A stretch of DNA of 64,000 nucleotides from Venturia oleaginea (taxonomy: Eukaryota; Ascomycota; Dothideomycetes; Venturiales; Venturiaceae). How positions within the stretch are numbered: the first letter of the stretch is position 1; the number at the start of each line of letters is the position of its first letter. Below, piece after piece: positions 11,110 through 21,281 of this stretch. The notes beneath the pieces were generated by a model. It was not told where the DNA came from. It ran no database searches and saw only the letters and a list, made by a program, of their open reading frames with translations. The DNA lies in contig JABMLP010000020.1 of NCBI GenBank assembly GCA_013176395.1, positions 682,001 through 746,000 on the forward strand. The letters run 5' to 3'. Made by a program: the position numbers and the translations under genes.

Positions 11110-11861
11110 CTGTACTGGGGTAATGCGATTATCATGCTTGCATGAATAGGAGGAGGCTGTTACTAGGTTCATGCATCTTACCGGCATCGGATTGTCAAAT
11201 CCAGTAATAACTAATACGGATGGATACCCGTAAAACTTCTATGTAGTTTAGACATGCCCTAATAATACTATGACTCTCCTGCTGCCCTACCGTGAACTTC
11301 GGGTCGCGACTCGCACATCCATGTGACTCAAGAGGTTGTGAGTCAAAAGCTTGTATAAGAAACTTCTGATAATGACCCCAGAACCTTGAGCTACCCCAGA
11401 TTCTGATTGTATTAAATTCCAGATAAGCAGTATGATGCGCAGTCGGCACACAAATGTAATCTGCAAACCACCTGGACTTCATTTCTCGTAGATTCCATAA
11501 ATTTTTAGCATGTTTTGACCCCAGCAAGGAAATCCGAAGCTAGTAGATGATCGAGCAGAGGTTGCCACAGATGGCATCTCAGAACCAAGCTGCAGCCTTG
11601 ACCCTTGAATGTTGAAATTTCTGTTATGTCCGTGACAGCAATGTGACGGGCAGTGAATAGATCTGGTCACAAGTTCGGCAGCCGTGGGTCGCGATGCACG
11701 AGAAATATCAAATCAAGCTGCAAATCTGACCAGACGGTTTTCTAACCATCGGCGGCACAAACGGCGAACTATTGTTTGCCGCTGTAGTAATGGAGCCGCA
11801 AGAAACGGCGGTATTGGCTCGACTCGGAAGCAGACTCGCTGAATAATGAACACGACTAGTA
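11110..11861. other. Intergenic between carX and the pogo-like element
   Basis: The 3' UTR of carX and spacer DNA. Small frames on the minus strand (11195-11670) lack family features. The sequence ends at the TA target dinucleotide (11860-11861) next to the transposon. Confidence 0.45.
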
Positions 11862-12986
11862 ACGTGTTTCACCATTCACTTGGCCACCCCACTCACTTGG
11901 CCACCCAACCAAAAAGTCTAATCCCTTCGTACAATTATCGCGATAATGTCAACACCAACCCCCGGATCGGCTTGCAAAGAGGCTAGATTACTTCTTGCGA
12001 AGCAGAGCTTTCAAACGAATCCAAATTTAAGTCAACGTCAAATCTCAGCGTCGTACGATATTCCTCGATCTACACTTCAGTCTCGTCTTCAAGGTGGTAA
12101 ACCACGAAGCGAATCTAATCACCAAAAGAGAAAGTTACAAATACATGAAGAGCAGGCTCTGGTTCAGTGGATCCTAGACCTTGATCGACGAGGATTTCCG
12201 CCCCAAATTATCGACGTACGACGAATGGCAAATGCTTTACTCGAAAAACGCGGTACGAATCCTCCACCGTCATTAGTCGGGAAGAACTGGGTATCCCGCT
12301 TCATCAACGCTCAGCCGGAGCTTTGTACGAAGTGGAATCGTAAATTCCATTCACAGCGTGCAAAATGCGAAGATCCAGCGACAATCAACGCGTGGTTTCA
12401 GCGTGTTGAAGAGACGCCCTCACCACCAGGTACACCCCATGGAGTAGCGCCACAGTGGACGTCAGAAACTCCTCGTACGATAGCTCAGCTTGAGCAGCAG
12501 GCTCAGCTCGTCCGAAATCTTCTTCATCGCCAATCTCAGAGCCCAAGTAGTCAAGCAATTGGTCAACTCATCAAAGGATGTCAAGTCGCAATGAATTCAG
12601 CAGTAATACTTGCAGAAGAGAATAGGAAGCTTCGTACGGAGAACCAACGACGAAAACAGAAGCAACAGTATCGTAGACGATATATTGCATATAGAGGCGT
12701 TTTACAAGCTCAACAGGGTCAGTTCTTGGTCGAGGGATGCGAATATAGCTCTAGAGATAGTGTTCAAGATCAGGAAGTCGTCGTACGACAGCGAGCATTA
12801 CCAACATGTAGTGGCTGCGGTATTCAAGGTCATAAGATTAATCGATGCCCAAATACATAAAGAATGTATTGTTAGAATTATTTTAGCAAAAGCTGTATTG
12901 GTGGGAGGTTTATCGCACGATGACTTAAGATTTAGTGGTTGGGGTGGCCAAGTGAGTGGGGTGGCCAAGTGAGTGGTGAAACACGT
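11862..12986 (+). mobile_element. Non-autonomous pogo/Fot-like DNA transposon (1125 bp)
   Basis: It is bounded by inverted repeats of about 50 bp. The left end starts ACGTGTTTCACCATTCACTT and the right end gives ACGTGTTTCACCACTCACTT in reverse complement. Both repeats contain the box CACTTGGCCACCCC twice in direct order. A TA dinucleotide flanks each side (11860-11861 and 12987-12988), the target duplication of Tc1/mariner/pogo elements. Inside is one 304-codon gene with DNA-binding domains but no DDE catalytic domain. The near-identity of the ends suggests a fairly recent copy. It sits inside the carotenoid cluster, between carX and the opsin. Confidence 0.9.
11946..12860 (+). CDS. Pogo-type transposase derivative lacking the DDE domain
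   Basis: An intact frame of 304 codons. The N-terminus has a psq-like helix-turn-helix (LSQRQISASYDIPRSTLQSR), then a CENP-B/Tc5-type DNA-binding domain (about residues 60-150, with GKNWVSRFINAQPEL and INAWFQRVEE). In full-length fungal pogo/Fot transposases a DDE endonuclease of some 200 residues should follow. Here the sequence jumps to the C-terminal tail (TPHGVAPQWTSETPRT, a Glu/Arg-rich helix) and a zinc knuckle, CSGCGIQGHKINRCPN, at the end. The deletion is in frame and no stop codon breaks the rest. The product could still bind transposon ends but cannot cut DNA. It may act as a repressor, or be carried by an autonomous copy elsewhere; both are inference. Confidence 0.85.
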   Translation: MSTPTPGSACKEARLLLAKQSFQTNPNLSQRQISASYDIPRSTLQSRLQGGKPRSESNHQKRKLQIHEEQALVQWILDLDRRGFPPQIIDVRRMANALLEKRGTNPPPSLVGKNWVSRFINAQPELCTKWNRKFHSQRAKCEDPATINAWFQRVEETPSPPGTPHGVAPQWTSETPRTIAQLEQQAQLVRNLLHRQSQSPSSQAIGQLIKGCQVAMNSAVILAEENRKLRTENQRRKQKQQYRRRYIAYRGVLQAQQGQFLVEGCEYSSRDSVQDQEVVVRQRALPTCSGCGIQGHKINRCPNT

Positions 12987-14319
12987 TAGTCCAAAGCATC
13001 AAGCTTCTTGCATACTAAGGATGATGCCGTGAGCGAGGCTTGAGTTAGCAAAAGTGGATACATGGCGGTCGCGAGGCTAGCTAAGAAGAGCCCGGCGAAT
13101 AACAGAAGCCGAAGTCCCAAAGCGGTTCGACAAGATTCGACAAGTGGCGATCTTCGTGATGAACCATGTTTGGATCGAGGCACCTTCTTGATCCGTGCGC
13201 GGGTGGAGAACCCGGAGAGCATCTGGCGATCGAGTGTGGAGGCAAGAGAAAGAGGAGCAATGACAGGGACATCACAGTAATGGTGATGAAAGAAATCCTT
13301 CTCGATCCACGGAACCATCTCTATCCGCCACAGGGCGTGACAGACTGCAGCAGAGTATCTTGCACACTCAAACCATGGTGAGTCCTAGTGTCCGTTGAAG
13401 CTTCCATTTTCCTGTAGGTGCTCTAACGCGAACGCGAACGCAGATGTGAATGCGAACGTAGCCAAAGGCATTTTGTAGAACGTAGCCAAAGTCATTTGGT
13501 TGATGTGTATTTGATGAAGGCGCCGTCAGATCGTTATCTTCCCAGCGGCACCGTCCAGCTACCACTGTCACTATTGACATCATCACTTCACAAATTCGCT
13601 CAACTTGTGCATCAGGCGGGCATTTGCCCATCGTTTAGGAGTACCAATCCTTGGGAGGAAATGACTCCGCTCTGCGAACAGAGTTCCCCATCATCCCATG
13701 TTGCTTTCGTCCACAGTTCAATAAAACTCCGCGCCGATCCACCCGCCGAGTCTACGATGAACAAGCCTTGTCAAACCGCGGGTGAGGTGAGGGTAGTCGC
13801 GCACCATGTTACCTATCCTATAACCCTGCTATCAAAATCGCGATTCCTGTCAAGGCCTTCTTGACTGTCGCCGCCAGTTCCAATACACTGTGCATCGATG
13901 CGAGTTGTCATGGGATCATGTTCATGCATCTCTTGAAGTATATTCCCTAGAGTTGCAGGAGCATACATACCACAGTAGTACTCCTACCCAGCTCCGTCGT
14001 ATCACGGAACGTGGTGTGCAGGCATCGGGCCTTAAAAAATGCCAGGAGCTCGTCCTTGTCGGTCCCCTAACCATCTTCGTAAGGCTATTGGTCTCGGTAA
14101 TAGCTTGCTGCGAGCAATCAGGATTGACTAGTGTCGTCACACTGTTGCAAAGAGGTTGCTACAAACTATGAAATCATGATCGTTTTGTACCCTTTCGGTT
14201 AGGACGTCAATCTTTCCGTGAGCCCTCAAATAGATATGTTGAGCCCATTTTGTTTTGTCCATCACTATTCCCCAATTCAAATTTCATCCACGAAAAACAT
14301 AATCTGATTGGTCGTCAAC
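12987..14319. other. Intergenic between transposon and opsin
   Basis: 1.3 kb with several overlapping frames on both strands (for example 13062-13280, 13496-13864) and none with domain features. A short GCGAACGC-like direct repeat lies near 13430. The last few hundred bases must include the opsin promoter. Confidence 0.45.
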
Positions 14320-15390
14320 ATGCTTGACAAGAGAACGAACAATGCCTTGCGCGTGAACGGTAGAATCGATGCGACAGCCATCAAACTTTCAGGCGTCTGA
14401 CGTTCTATAGGGAATACCGTCAACGGCGCAACCGCCGACATTGCCATCACCACTCATGGAAGTGATTGGTACTGGGCTGTAACTGCTCTCATGATCGTTT
14501 GCACAACTGCCTTCCTGGCTTTGGGACACATGAAGCCAAGACAGGACCGCATCTTCCACTACATCACTGCCGCCATCACAATGGTTGCATCGATTGCCTA
14601 CTTTTCCATGGCTAGCAACTTGGGATTCACCCCTATCGAGGTCCAATACCGACGTTCGAACCCAGTTGTTTCTGGCGTGTACCGAGAGATCTTCTACGTT
14701 CGATACATCGATTGGATGGTTACCACACCACTTCTTCTCATGGATCTTCTCCTTACAGCCGGTATGCCATGGCCAACGCTCATCTGGGTCATCCTTGTCG
14801 ATTGGGTGATGATTGTCACCGGTCTCGTGGGCGCACTTGTCGTCAGTTCTTACAAGTGGGGCTATTTCGCCTTTGGTATGTGACATCGAACAAAATCAAC
14901 TGACGAGCTAGATCATTAATTACTTCCAGGTTGCGCCGCTCTTGCATATATTGTTTATGTGCTCGCATTCGAGGCACGCAAGCATGCCAACCATCTCGGT
15001 TCGGATATCGGTCGCGTATTCCTCATGTGCGGTTCCTTGACCGCCTTCCTTTGGATCTTGTATCCAATCGCTTGGGGTCTTTGCGAAGGTGGCAATGTAA
15101 TTTCGCCAGATTCCGAAGCTGCCTTCTATGGTGTTCTTGACGTTCTTGCTAAGCCAGTCTTTGGAGCTCTTCTCCTGTATGGCCACAAGAACATTGAACC
15201 GTCCCGTCTCGGCCTCCGTATCCGCGATTACGGTGATGATCCAGCTCACCACGGAAGCACTAAGGGTCATATCGGCGAAAAGGGTCATGCTAAGGACCAA
15301 GGCAATGGTTTGACAACCGGTGCTGATAACGGTCTCGTCACCGGTAATGGTGCTGGTCCAACAATTGGCCATGGACAGAGCGGTGTTTAG
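14320..15390 (+). CDS. carO: Microbial rhodopsin, CarO-type light-driven proton pump
   Basis: The exons are 14320-14359, 14411-14875 and 14930-15390, giving 321 residues with seven helices and a Gly/His-rich cytoplasmic tail. The retinal lysine is K243 in LDVLAKPVFGALLL (helix G). Helix C reads VRYIDWMVTTPLLLMDLLL: the proton acceptor (D114, bacteriorhodopsin D85) and the donor (D125, bacteriorhodopsin D96) are both aspartates. That is the CarO proton-pump pattern, not the NOP-1 type lacking an Asp donor. The start was chosen because exon 1 joins in phase to IAITTHGSDWYWAVTA, the conserved first helix. Retinal would come from the carX enzyme 3.2 kb upstream. A pogo-like insertion separates it from the rest of the cluster. 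Confidence 0.95.
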
Positions 15391-16254
15391 ACGTTCGACG
15401 TCAACCACACACATTTTCAACACTGGCTGTTGGAGAAGAGCGTTTAATTGCAGAGCTATTGCCTAATACCCCCTCGTTTCTACACGGATACCATCCATCA
15501 CGTGTATGGTAGTTTGGATGGTGGTCGGTTTGCCTGAAAATGAGTATAATGTCGTGGAAGTGAACAGTACCTTCGTCAATTGTGTATAAGTAGCCAAGAG
15601 TTTAATTCTCGAGTTATTTCTTCTTGGATATAACATATCACTGTACCAGACTTTGACTCTCACCTTCTCTTATCCTCTATGGTTTCTTGTATCGCTTTAT
15701 CCTTCATCACTGCGTGGGCAAGAAGATGTATGGATAAAGGAGCCTGCAAACACTTCTCCCCTTCTCGTGTGCTCTGGTTGAATCCGTGGTCTCTGAGCCA
15801 AGTTCAATCCGACATCGCCAGCAATTGAGCCCCATCCGACTCCGTTCTGATATGAAATACTTATCAGGCAGTTCGCTGAAAGTCAGGTGTTCCTCATGCT
15901 TTAGAACTGCGAGAACTGTCTGTATCGTCGAAACTGGAACTCTTCGTGGATCTCTGTTGGCAGTGTTCTGTCCACACGATTGAAACGTTGAAGATGATTT
16001 CGTGCAATTGATCCCTAATGGCGGAGGTTTATGGTATCTTACCTGATTTTGACAGCTTCTTGATTATGGTACTTACGGAGGTACGGAGGTGGAGGTAGAC
16101 CCTATGGCAGGACAGATTTCTAAAATGTGGCCATTTTTCTTGAATACCTACGTGAAATATGGCATCCCACGCGCCACGCGTCAGCTCCTTGCGCGAGCAT
16201 GTCTTGCCATAACTCTCTTGAAGATATCACTGCATCGTTCCAGAATGCCATTCC
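15391..16254. other. Intergenic between opsin and GPI2
   Basis: The opsin 3' UTR and the GPI2 promoter. Only short frames without family features. Around 16075-16100 there is a short repeat of TACGGAGG/TGGAGG units. Confidence 0.45.
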
Positions 16255-17638
16255 ATGATGTCCTATGAACTGGCGACAATGAATGGCCTTGCCTTGAGGA
16301 AGACTGATCCCTCGAGACTTGCGCCAGAAGACGCCTTTTATGCGAAAAGACTCAAGGATGCCACGAGAAATTCAAGCATAAGGAGAAAGGGAACATGGAG
16401 AAAGCTCTTGTGGGTCAGGCAAAGCTGTAAGCATGGGGTGTCACATTCAATTTCGAGGTCTCTCTTACTCATTACATTCTGCGACACAGATCCAGACAAC
16501 TACACGGACGAAGACACATTCCTTGATCACCTCCAACGAAATCCTCGCCTTCAACCCTACGAATTTTGGCGTCTAGTCGCCGACTCTACAGTAATCGTGC
16601 AGCATGTGTGTAGTGTCACAATCTTCGTCTGCTGCTTCACTGGCATTTTCCAAGAGCGCGTCAGCCCCCTAACCGTGGTTAGTTGGGGCAGCTTTGGAAC
16701 GGTAGTAGGATGGATGCTATGGGATTTCTGGGTCACGCAAGAGGAGAAGGCACAAAGGAAAGCAGAAATGGCAGAACAGGCAGTTCAAGATAAGGAGGAT
16801 ACAAGCTGCGCGAGCTCCATGACAAGCGCTGGAATAGCAAAAGACCAGGAAGCGTCAAATACAGGACCGTCAAATGGATTGAATGTGGGCTCGCGCCCTG
16901 AATCGTCACATTCTATGCAAGGACATCCCACAGGCGCGTCGACCTTCGCAGCATATAGCAGTCTTCCTCCCTATGGAGTCAGCACTCCTCCACTGTCACC
17001 TCGAAATCAGCAACGCGTGGCCACGGTCAAGTCCGCAATACTGATATATTGTGCCCTTCTCGGACTAAGTCCGATTCTCAAATCTCTGACGAAATCAACC
17101 ACCAGTGATTCCATCTGGGCAATGAGCACCTGGCTCATGTGTATTAACGTTGCATTTTTCGATTACGGAGGAGGCGTGGGCGCAAAGTAAGCTATTCGGC
17201 GACCAGATCCTTTGATCTCAAACTGATACACCAGCTTGCAGATTCCCAGCTTCTCTCTCAACCAATGCTGCTTTGATGGCGTCTACCGTCCTCGCCTCCC
17301 GTCTGACATCAACTAGCGACGTTTTCTCGCTCACTCTCTTCTCGATAGAAGTATTTGGCCTGTTCCCGGTCTTTCTACGCCACCTAAGACATGTATCATT
17401 CCGCGCACACGTCGTAATCACAATCTTGCTCGTGATGGGTGCCGGAAGTGGTGTCAGCGTGACCATCAGCGGGGGGAGATGGACAGCTGCTATCGTCGGA
17501 AGTGTTGCTGGTAGTATCTTGATTCTTCTCGCCATGTGTATCTGTAGTTGGTGGCTTCTTGGGTTGCAGAAGTACAAGAACGAAATCCATGGCCCTTGGG
17601 ATCCAGCTAGACCAATCATTCGACGGAGATGGGACTGA
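16255..17638 (+). CDS. GPI2: GPI-GlcNAc transferase subunit GPI2/PIG-C
   Basis: The exons are 16255-16426, 16490-17186 and 17242-17638, giving 421 residues. PIG-C/Gpi2 is a multi-pass ER membrane subunit of the complex that adds GlcNAc to phosphatidylinositol, the first step of GPI-anchor synthesis. The family signature is clear: WRKLLWVRQSYPDNYTDE across intron 1, LQPYEFWRLVADSTVIVQHV, then FPASLSTNAALMASTVLASR right after intron 2. Hydrophobic segments recur at VCSVTIFVCCF, SAILIYCALLGLSPIL, TWLMCINVAF and through the last exon. A low-complexity Ser-rich loop (about residues 160-235) separates the first and second membrane blocks. Nearby ATGs at 16258 and 16279 are alternative starts. It ends 30 bp from the convergent neighbour. 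Confidence 0.93.
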
Positions 17639-17668
17639 AGAAGATAAAATGGACACTCCGGATCAGAT

Positions 17669-18574
17669 TCATCTACCCGTCGGCCATTTTCCAGACTGCC
17701 ACCTTCTCTCATATTCGATCAGCGAGCAGCACCCATTCTCAGCAGTCTGGGCCGTCGCAGACATGGCCTTCTCATATCCATCCCATCCAAACTCCTTGGT
17801 AAATGCTTCCCGGCAGATTATCTCGAGACTGACGGCTTTCTTCTCTTTTTCCCAGCGGACCAATGCGTCCTGCTTTTCGCCCCTCACGCATCCTGCCATC
17901 CACTGCACCAGGCAAGCAAGTTTTCCAAAGTGCATGATTCCAGTAAAGATTACAGGTCCCCACTTGTCGATGTATCTATCCTTGGCACCAAATAATAGCT
18001 CACTCCCGTCCGCGCCTGTTATAATACAGCGGTCAAGCTCCTGCGGTCCTCTAAGAAGTTCCTGCACCAACTGAACGGTCCGAAGGGATTCCGAGAATCG
18101 CCATCTCTCGATGTTCAGTCGTAGAGTCCTGAGATGTGGTGCGTCAACGCATAGACCGCCTATCCCTTGAGCCCAAAAAGTGTCCTTCTCCCCTGTCCAG
18201 GAGAGATATGTGATCAACTCCCTTTCATCGTAGGCATTGGCATCTTTAACCTCTCTCATATCGATTTCCACGTCCAGTATTGGTGTTGGATTATTGCGAT
18301 TTTCCGATAGAAAGTGGTGCATCGTGTGCGCGTTCGTGAAGCGGAATCGATTTTGAGAGTACAAGAGGGCGCCAGATATCTCAACGTTGATTCGCTTACA
18401 TGTTCGCAGAAGAGAGACTCCAAGGTTGCGAATCGGTTGAAAGTGTGTTCGTGGATACGGTGATACAGTAGGGTCGACGATAGCATCTGAACTCGTGAGA
18501 GCATACTTCCAGATTTGATCACGAAGTTCTCCTGGCAGACGACCGAAAAAAGGGGATTGAAGTTGAGAATCCAT
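17669..18574 (-). CDS. 2EXR (F-box-like) domain protein
   Basis: A single exon; the start at 18574 gives 301 residues (MDSQLQSPFF). An in-frame extension to 18748 exists, but its sequence is irregular and hydrophobic. Near the N-terminus FGRLPGELRDQIWKYALTSS is the 2EXR/F-box-like motif of the large family of fungal proteins whose other members carry LPxExRxxIW. LLRTCKRINVEISGALLYSQ follows, the second conserved helix pair. The rest (about 100-301) is a variable alpha/beta region without known catalytic residues. Such proteins are mostly uncharacterised and may be substrate adaptors; the target is unknown. It is convergent with GPI2. Confidence 0.75.
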   Translation of the reverse strand: MDSQLQSPFFGRLPGELRDQIWKYALTSSDAIVDPTVSPYPRTHFQPIRNLGVSLLRTCKRINVEISGALLYSQNRFRFTNAHTMHHFLSENRNNPTPILDVEIDMREVKDANAYDERELITYLSWTGEKDTFWAQGIGGLCVDAPHLRTLRLNIERWRFSESLRTVQLVQELLRGPQELDRCIITGADGSELLFGAKDRYIDKWGPVIFTGIMHFGKLACLVQWMAGCVRGEKQDALVRWEKEKKAVSLEIICREAFTKEFGWDGYEKAMSATAQTAENGCCSLIEYERRWQSGKWPTGR

Positions 18575-21281
18575 TGTGTGATTAGGTGAGAACGAGATGT
18601 TCGGCGAGTTTGAGCCAGACTGAAGTGCTCTAGTATATAATAAATATTGGAAAAAAGTGGTCCACCACGGTATGATGCTCCGCGAATATAGCACGAAAAA
18701 TCGTAAATAAATAAAATCAACCGCCAAGTCCTGGGAAGTCGCGATCAAATATGTAGCCTAACCGGTGGACATATGTTCAACCACTGGGGATGACTGATAA
18801 CCACTTCACCGATTACGATAAACGCTTCCCTCGGCACTTTCAGTCGTGGTTACTCAACAGCACACCAAGGCTGGATGCCGTGGTGTCAAGTCTGACCGCG
18901 ATGATGCAAAGGATTTCGAACCGGCGTGCCGATACAGCAGCATCAAACTCCACTCAAATTCTCGGGATGTCCTCTTCGGCTGAGTTACGGTGAAGATAAA
19001 TTCTGAAAATTATTATGGATGCGACGTCCACCTCCATTGACGGTTGTAATTAAGAACTGGCGGAAAACCCATGTGTTTGGCTGCCATCTCTTCGGTAGAG
19101 TCATTCTGTTGCTCGTTGGCCAGTTCTTCTTGTTCGAGGCAAGGAGTGAACAAGGGGATGAGCGGGTCAGCTCTCAGATTAATTCGATTTGTCCAGTGTC
19201 GTGTCTCAAGGTTTATTGTATCCTGAAAACACTTAGCTAGCACTATATCAAGATCCAATCGGAATCGCGTAATGCCATAATGAGGCCAGCCTTTCGACGC
19301 AAGGCTGTGTGACACACAGATCAACATCTAATCGTACCAGGAAGAGATCTTGAATATCGCTCGCTGATGTTCGAATTGTGGAATGGGAGATCGAATCCCG
19401 AACCCGAAGTACTGCACCCATAGCCGGGATTCTACTGCATCCCTCGGACAAGACCAGTATCTCTTCCCAACAATGTGATAGTTCCATCAAGCTTCTATGT
19501 TTTAGCGGCTCAGCCCTGTTGTGTTGGGCGGAACAAGCCGGAACCCTGATAGCCACATGGGCGTCTGCCGATAGGTTCGTGTTCGTATCTTATGCTTACA
19601 GCGAGCGCTCAAAGGGCCAGCCTCAGGGCATCTCAATGCATCGGATCAGAACATGCTCTCACGATGGCTATCTCGAACGCCTCAGCCCATGCTACCTCTC
19701 CTCTCCGTATTGTTTGTTCTTTCCAATTTTTTCTAAGAATATTTCCCTTTTAAGTCAGCCTTGCGTTTGACTGTTGAAGTAGATCGCTATCGCGTTATCT
19801 AATTGCATCTTCTACTGCTAAGTGGAGGCTGGAGGCAGGAGTCAAAAAGAATGTTCAAAGCGAGAGTGTAGAGGCCTGACTCGGTCTTCCTGGACCAGGC
19901 TACAATGCCAGATGGTACATTCGAAGCTCTGTTAATTCTACGCTGTCGCAAAGTTTCTAAGCTATTCACAACCCGAACAGAGATATACCTCCAGACCTAC
20001 ACGGTACAAAAGGAATTGGACTATACTCGTCTTCATTCCAATGGCCTGGACCTTCGTATGCCTACCGAGGCCGTCGCATTTAGCAACGCTACAACCCAGT
20101 TCTCCAGTCCGAGCGCAAGTGGTAATATGCAGTATGGACTCGGAATGCAGCCTGCTTGGCTGGAGAAATACGGCACAAAATGATGGCGGCTCAGGCCCAG
20201 TCGACGCACCGTCGTTGAGCGACAAGAGCCATTAACTTAGTCGGGTTATAGTGTCCTGATAGAAGAAGAAGGCATTGCGTTGGAAAAGGAATGTTTTTGA
20301 TTGACCCATTGGGCATCCTGAGACAGGTGCGTCTTGACTCTGTCAATATCACAAGCTCATCGCAGCCGGTCTATCATGTCAATTCATTGCCTCCAATGAA
20401 CAGCTGAACCGGATTAATTAAGTCTAACTTAAGATTGGCATTGTTTTTTCACCGGCAATTCCGCAAGTTGAAATGGCAGGAAGACTTCAAAATTGGTGTC
20501 ACGTTCGAGGAAAGTTGTACTGGAATGGCCTCCGTAAGACTCGGATGCATTTTATGGGTCGTCAAACTTACAGCTGCTTCGTATCATTGCTCCCCGGATT
20601 TAAAGTTGACTAACGGTCATAGATCACCATACACGACTTTCCTCTTGGCCGCAGCGTCGAAGAATCTCTTCGATTTATTGATGCCTTTCGATTTGTCGAA
20701 AAGTCTAGAGAAGTATACCCTGCAAATTGGTAGAGAGGACAAGGGGGGACGAAGGCCGCAAAGGATGATTACGTAGCTTTAATGGAGAATAAGCCTGGCG
20801 ATATATCCATGGCAGATCAGTCTAGCCCAACCGCATTGTAACAGGCTTTGACAAATGGTCATTAGAACCACGGAGTACCCAACTTGCCACAGAAAACGAT
20901 GGTTTCCAGCCTTGGAAGTCAAAAGTTTGAAGAACAAGTGGAAGAACCAAGGGTTCTAGGAAACTACCTGCTGCCCAATTTCGAACTTGAAACAGAAGAG
21001 AAAGGGCTGTAGTTCCGAACAGCCTCAGATCATAGCTTTTGGGCACACTTTGCTTGCGCTATTTTAACAGCAGCGGCGCAGCAATTGTACCATAGTAACA
21101 TATCTATTTTTGTCATGTATGAATAAGAAACCCAGATCCAGATTGTGTAATTCCACGATATGCCAATGTCACCATCTATGATACCATTGTCACTAATAGG
21201 GCTGTTTGCACCTGTGCTCCAACTCTAACTTTGCCAACTCTCAGAACCATCAACAAACGAACATGGCTGCGCACCACCTGA
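18575..21281. other. 2.7-kb stretch without a recognisable gene
   Basis: Both neighbours are transcribed away from this stretch. Frames of 60-130 codons occur on both strands (19378-19770 plus, 19013-19556 minus, 20435-20776 plus), but none shows a domain, signal peptide or splice pattern that lets it be extended. It could contain decayed genes or long promoters. No tRNA or tandem repeat was seen. Confidence 0.4.

Noticed and set aside
12610..12972. Second 120-codon frame within the pogo-like element
   Set aside because: It overlaps the transposase-derived frame out of phase; the other frame carries the recognisable domains and the zinc knuckle.
19378..19420. Possible tRNA because of a GGTTCGGGATTCGA-like stretch on the minus strand
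   Set aside because: The arms do not fold into a cloverleaf and no matching acceptor stem was found.
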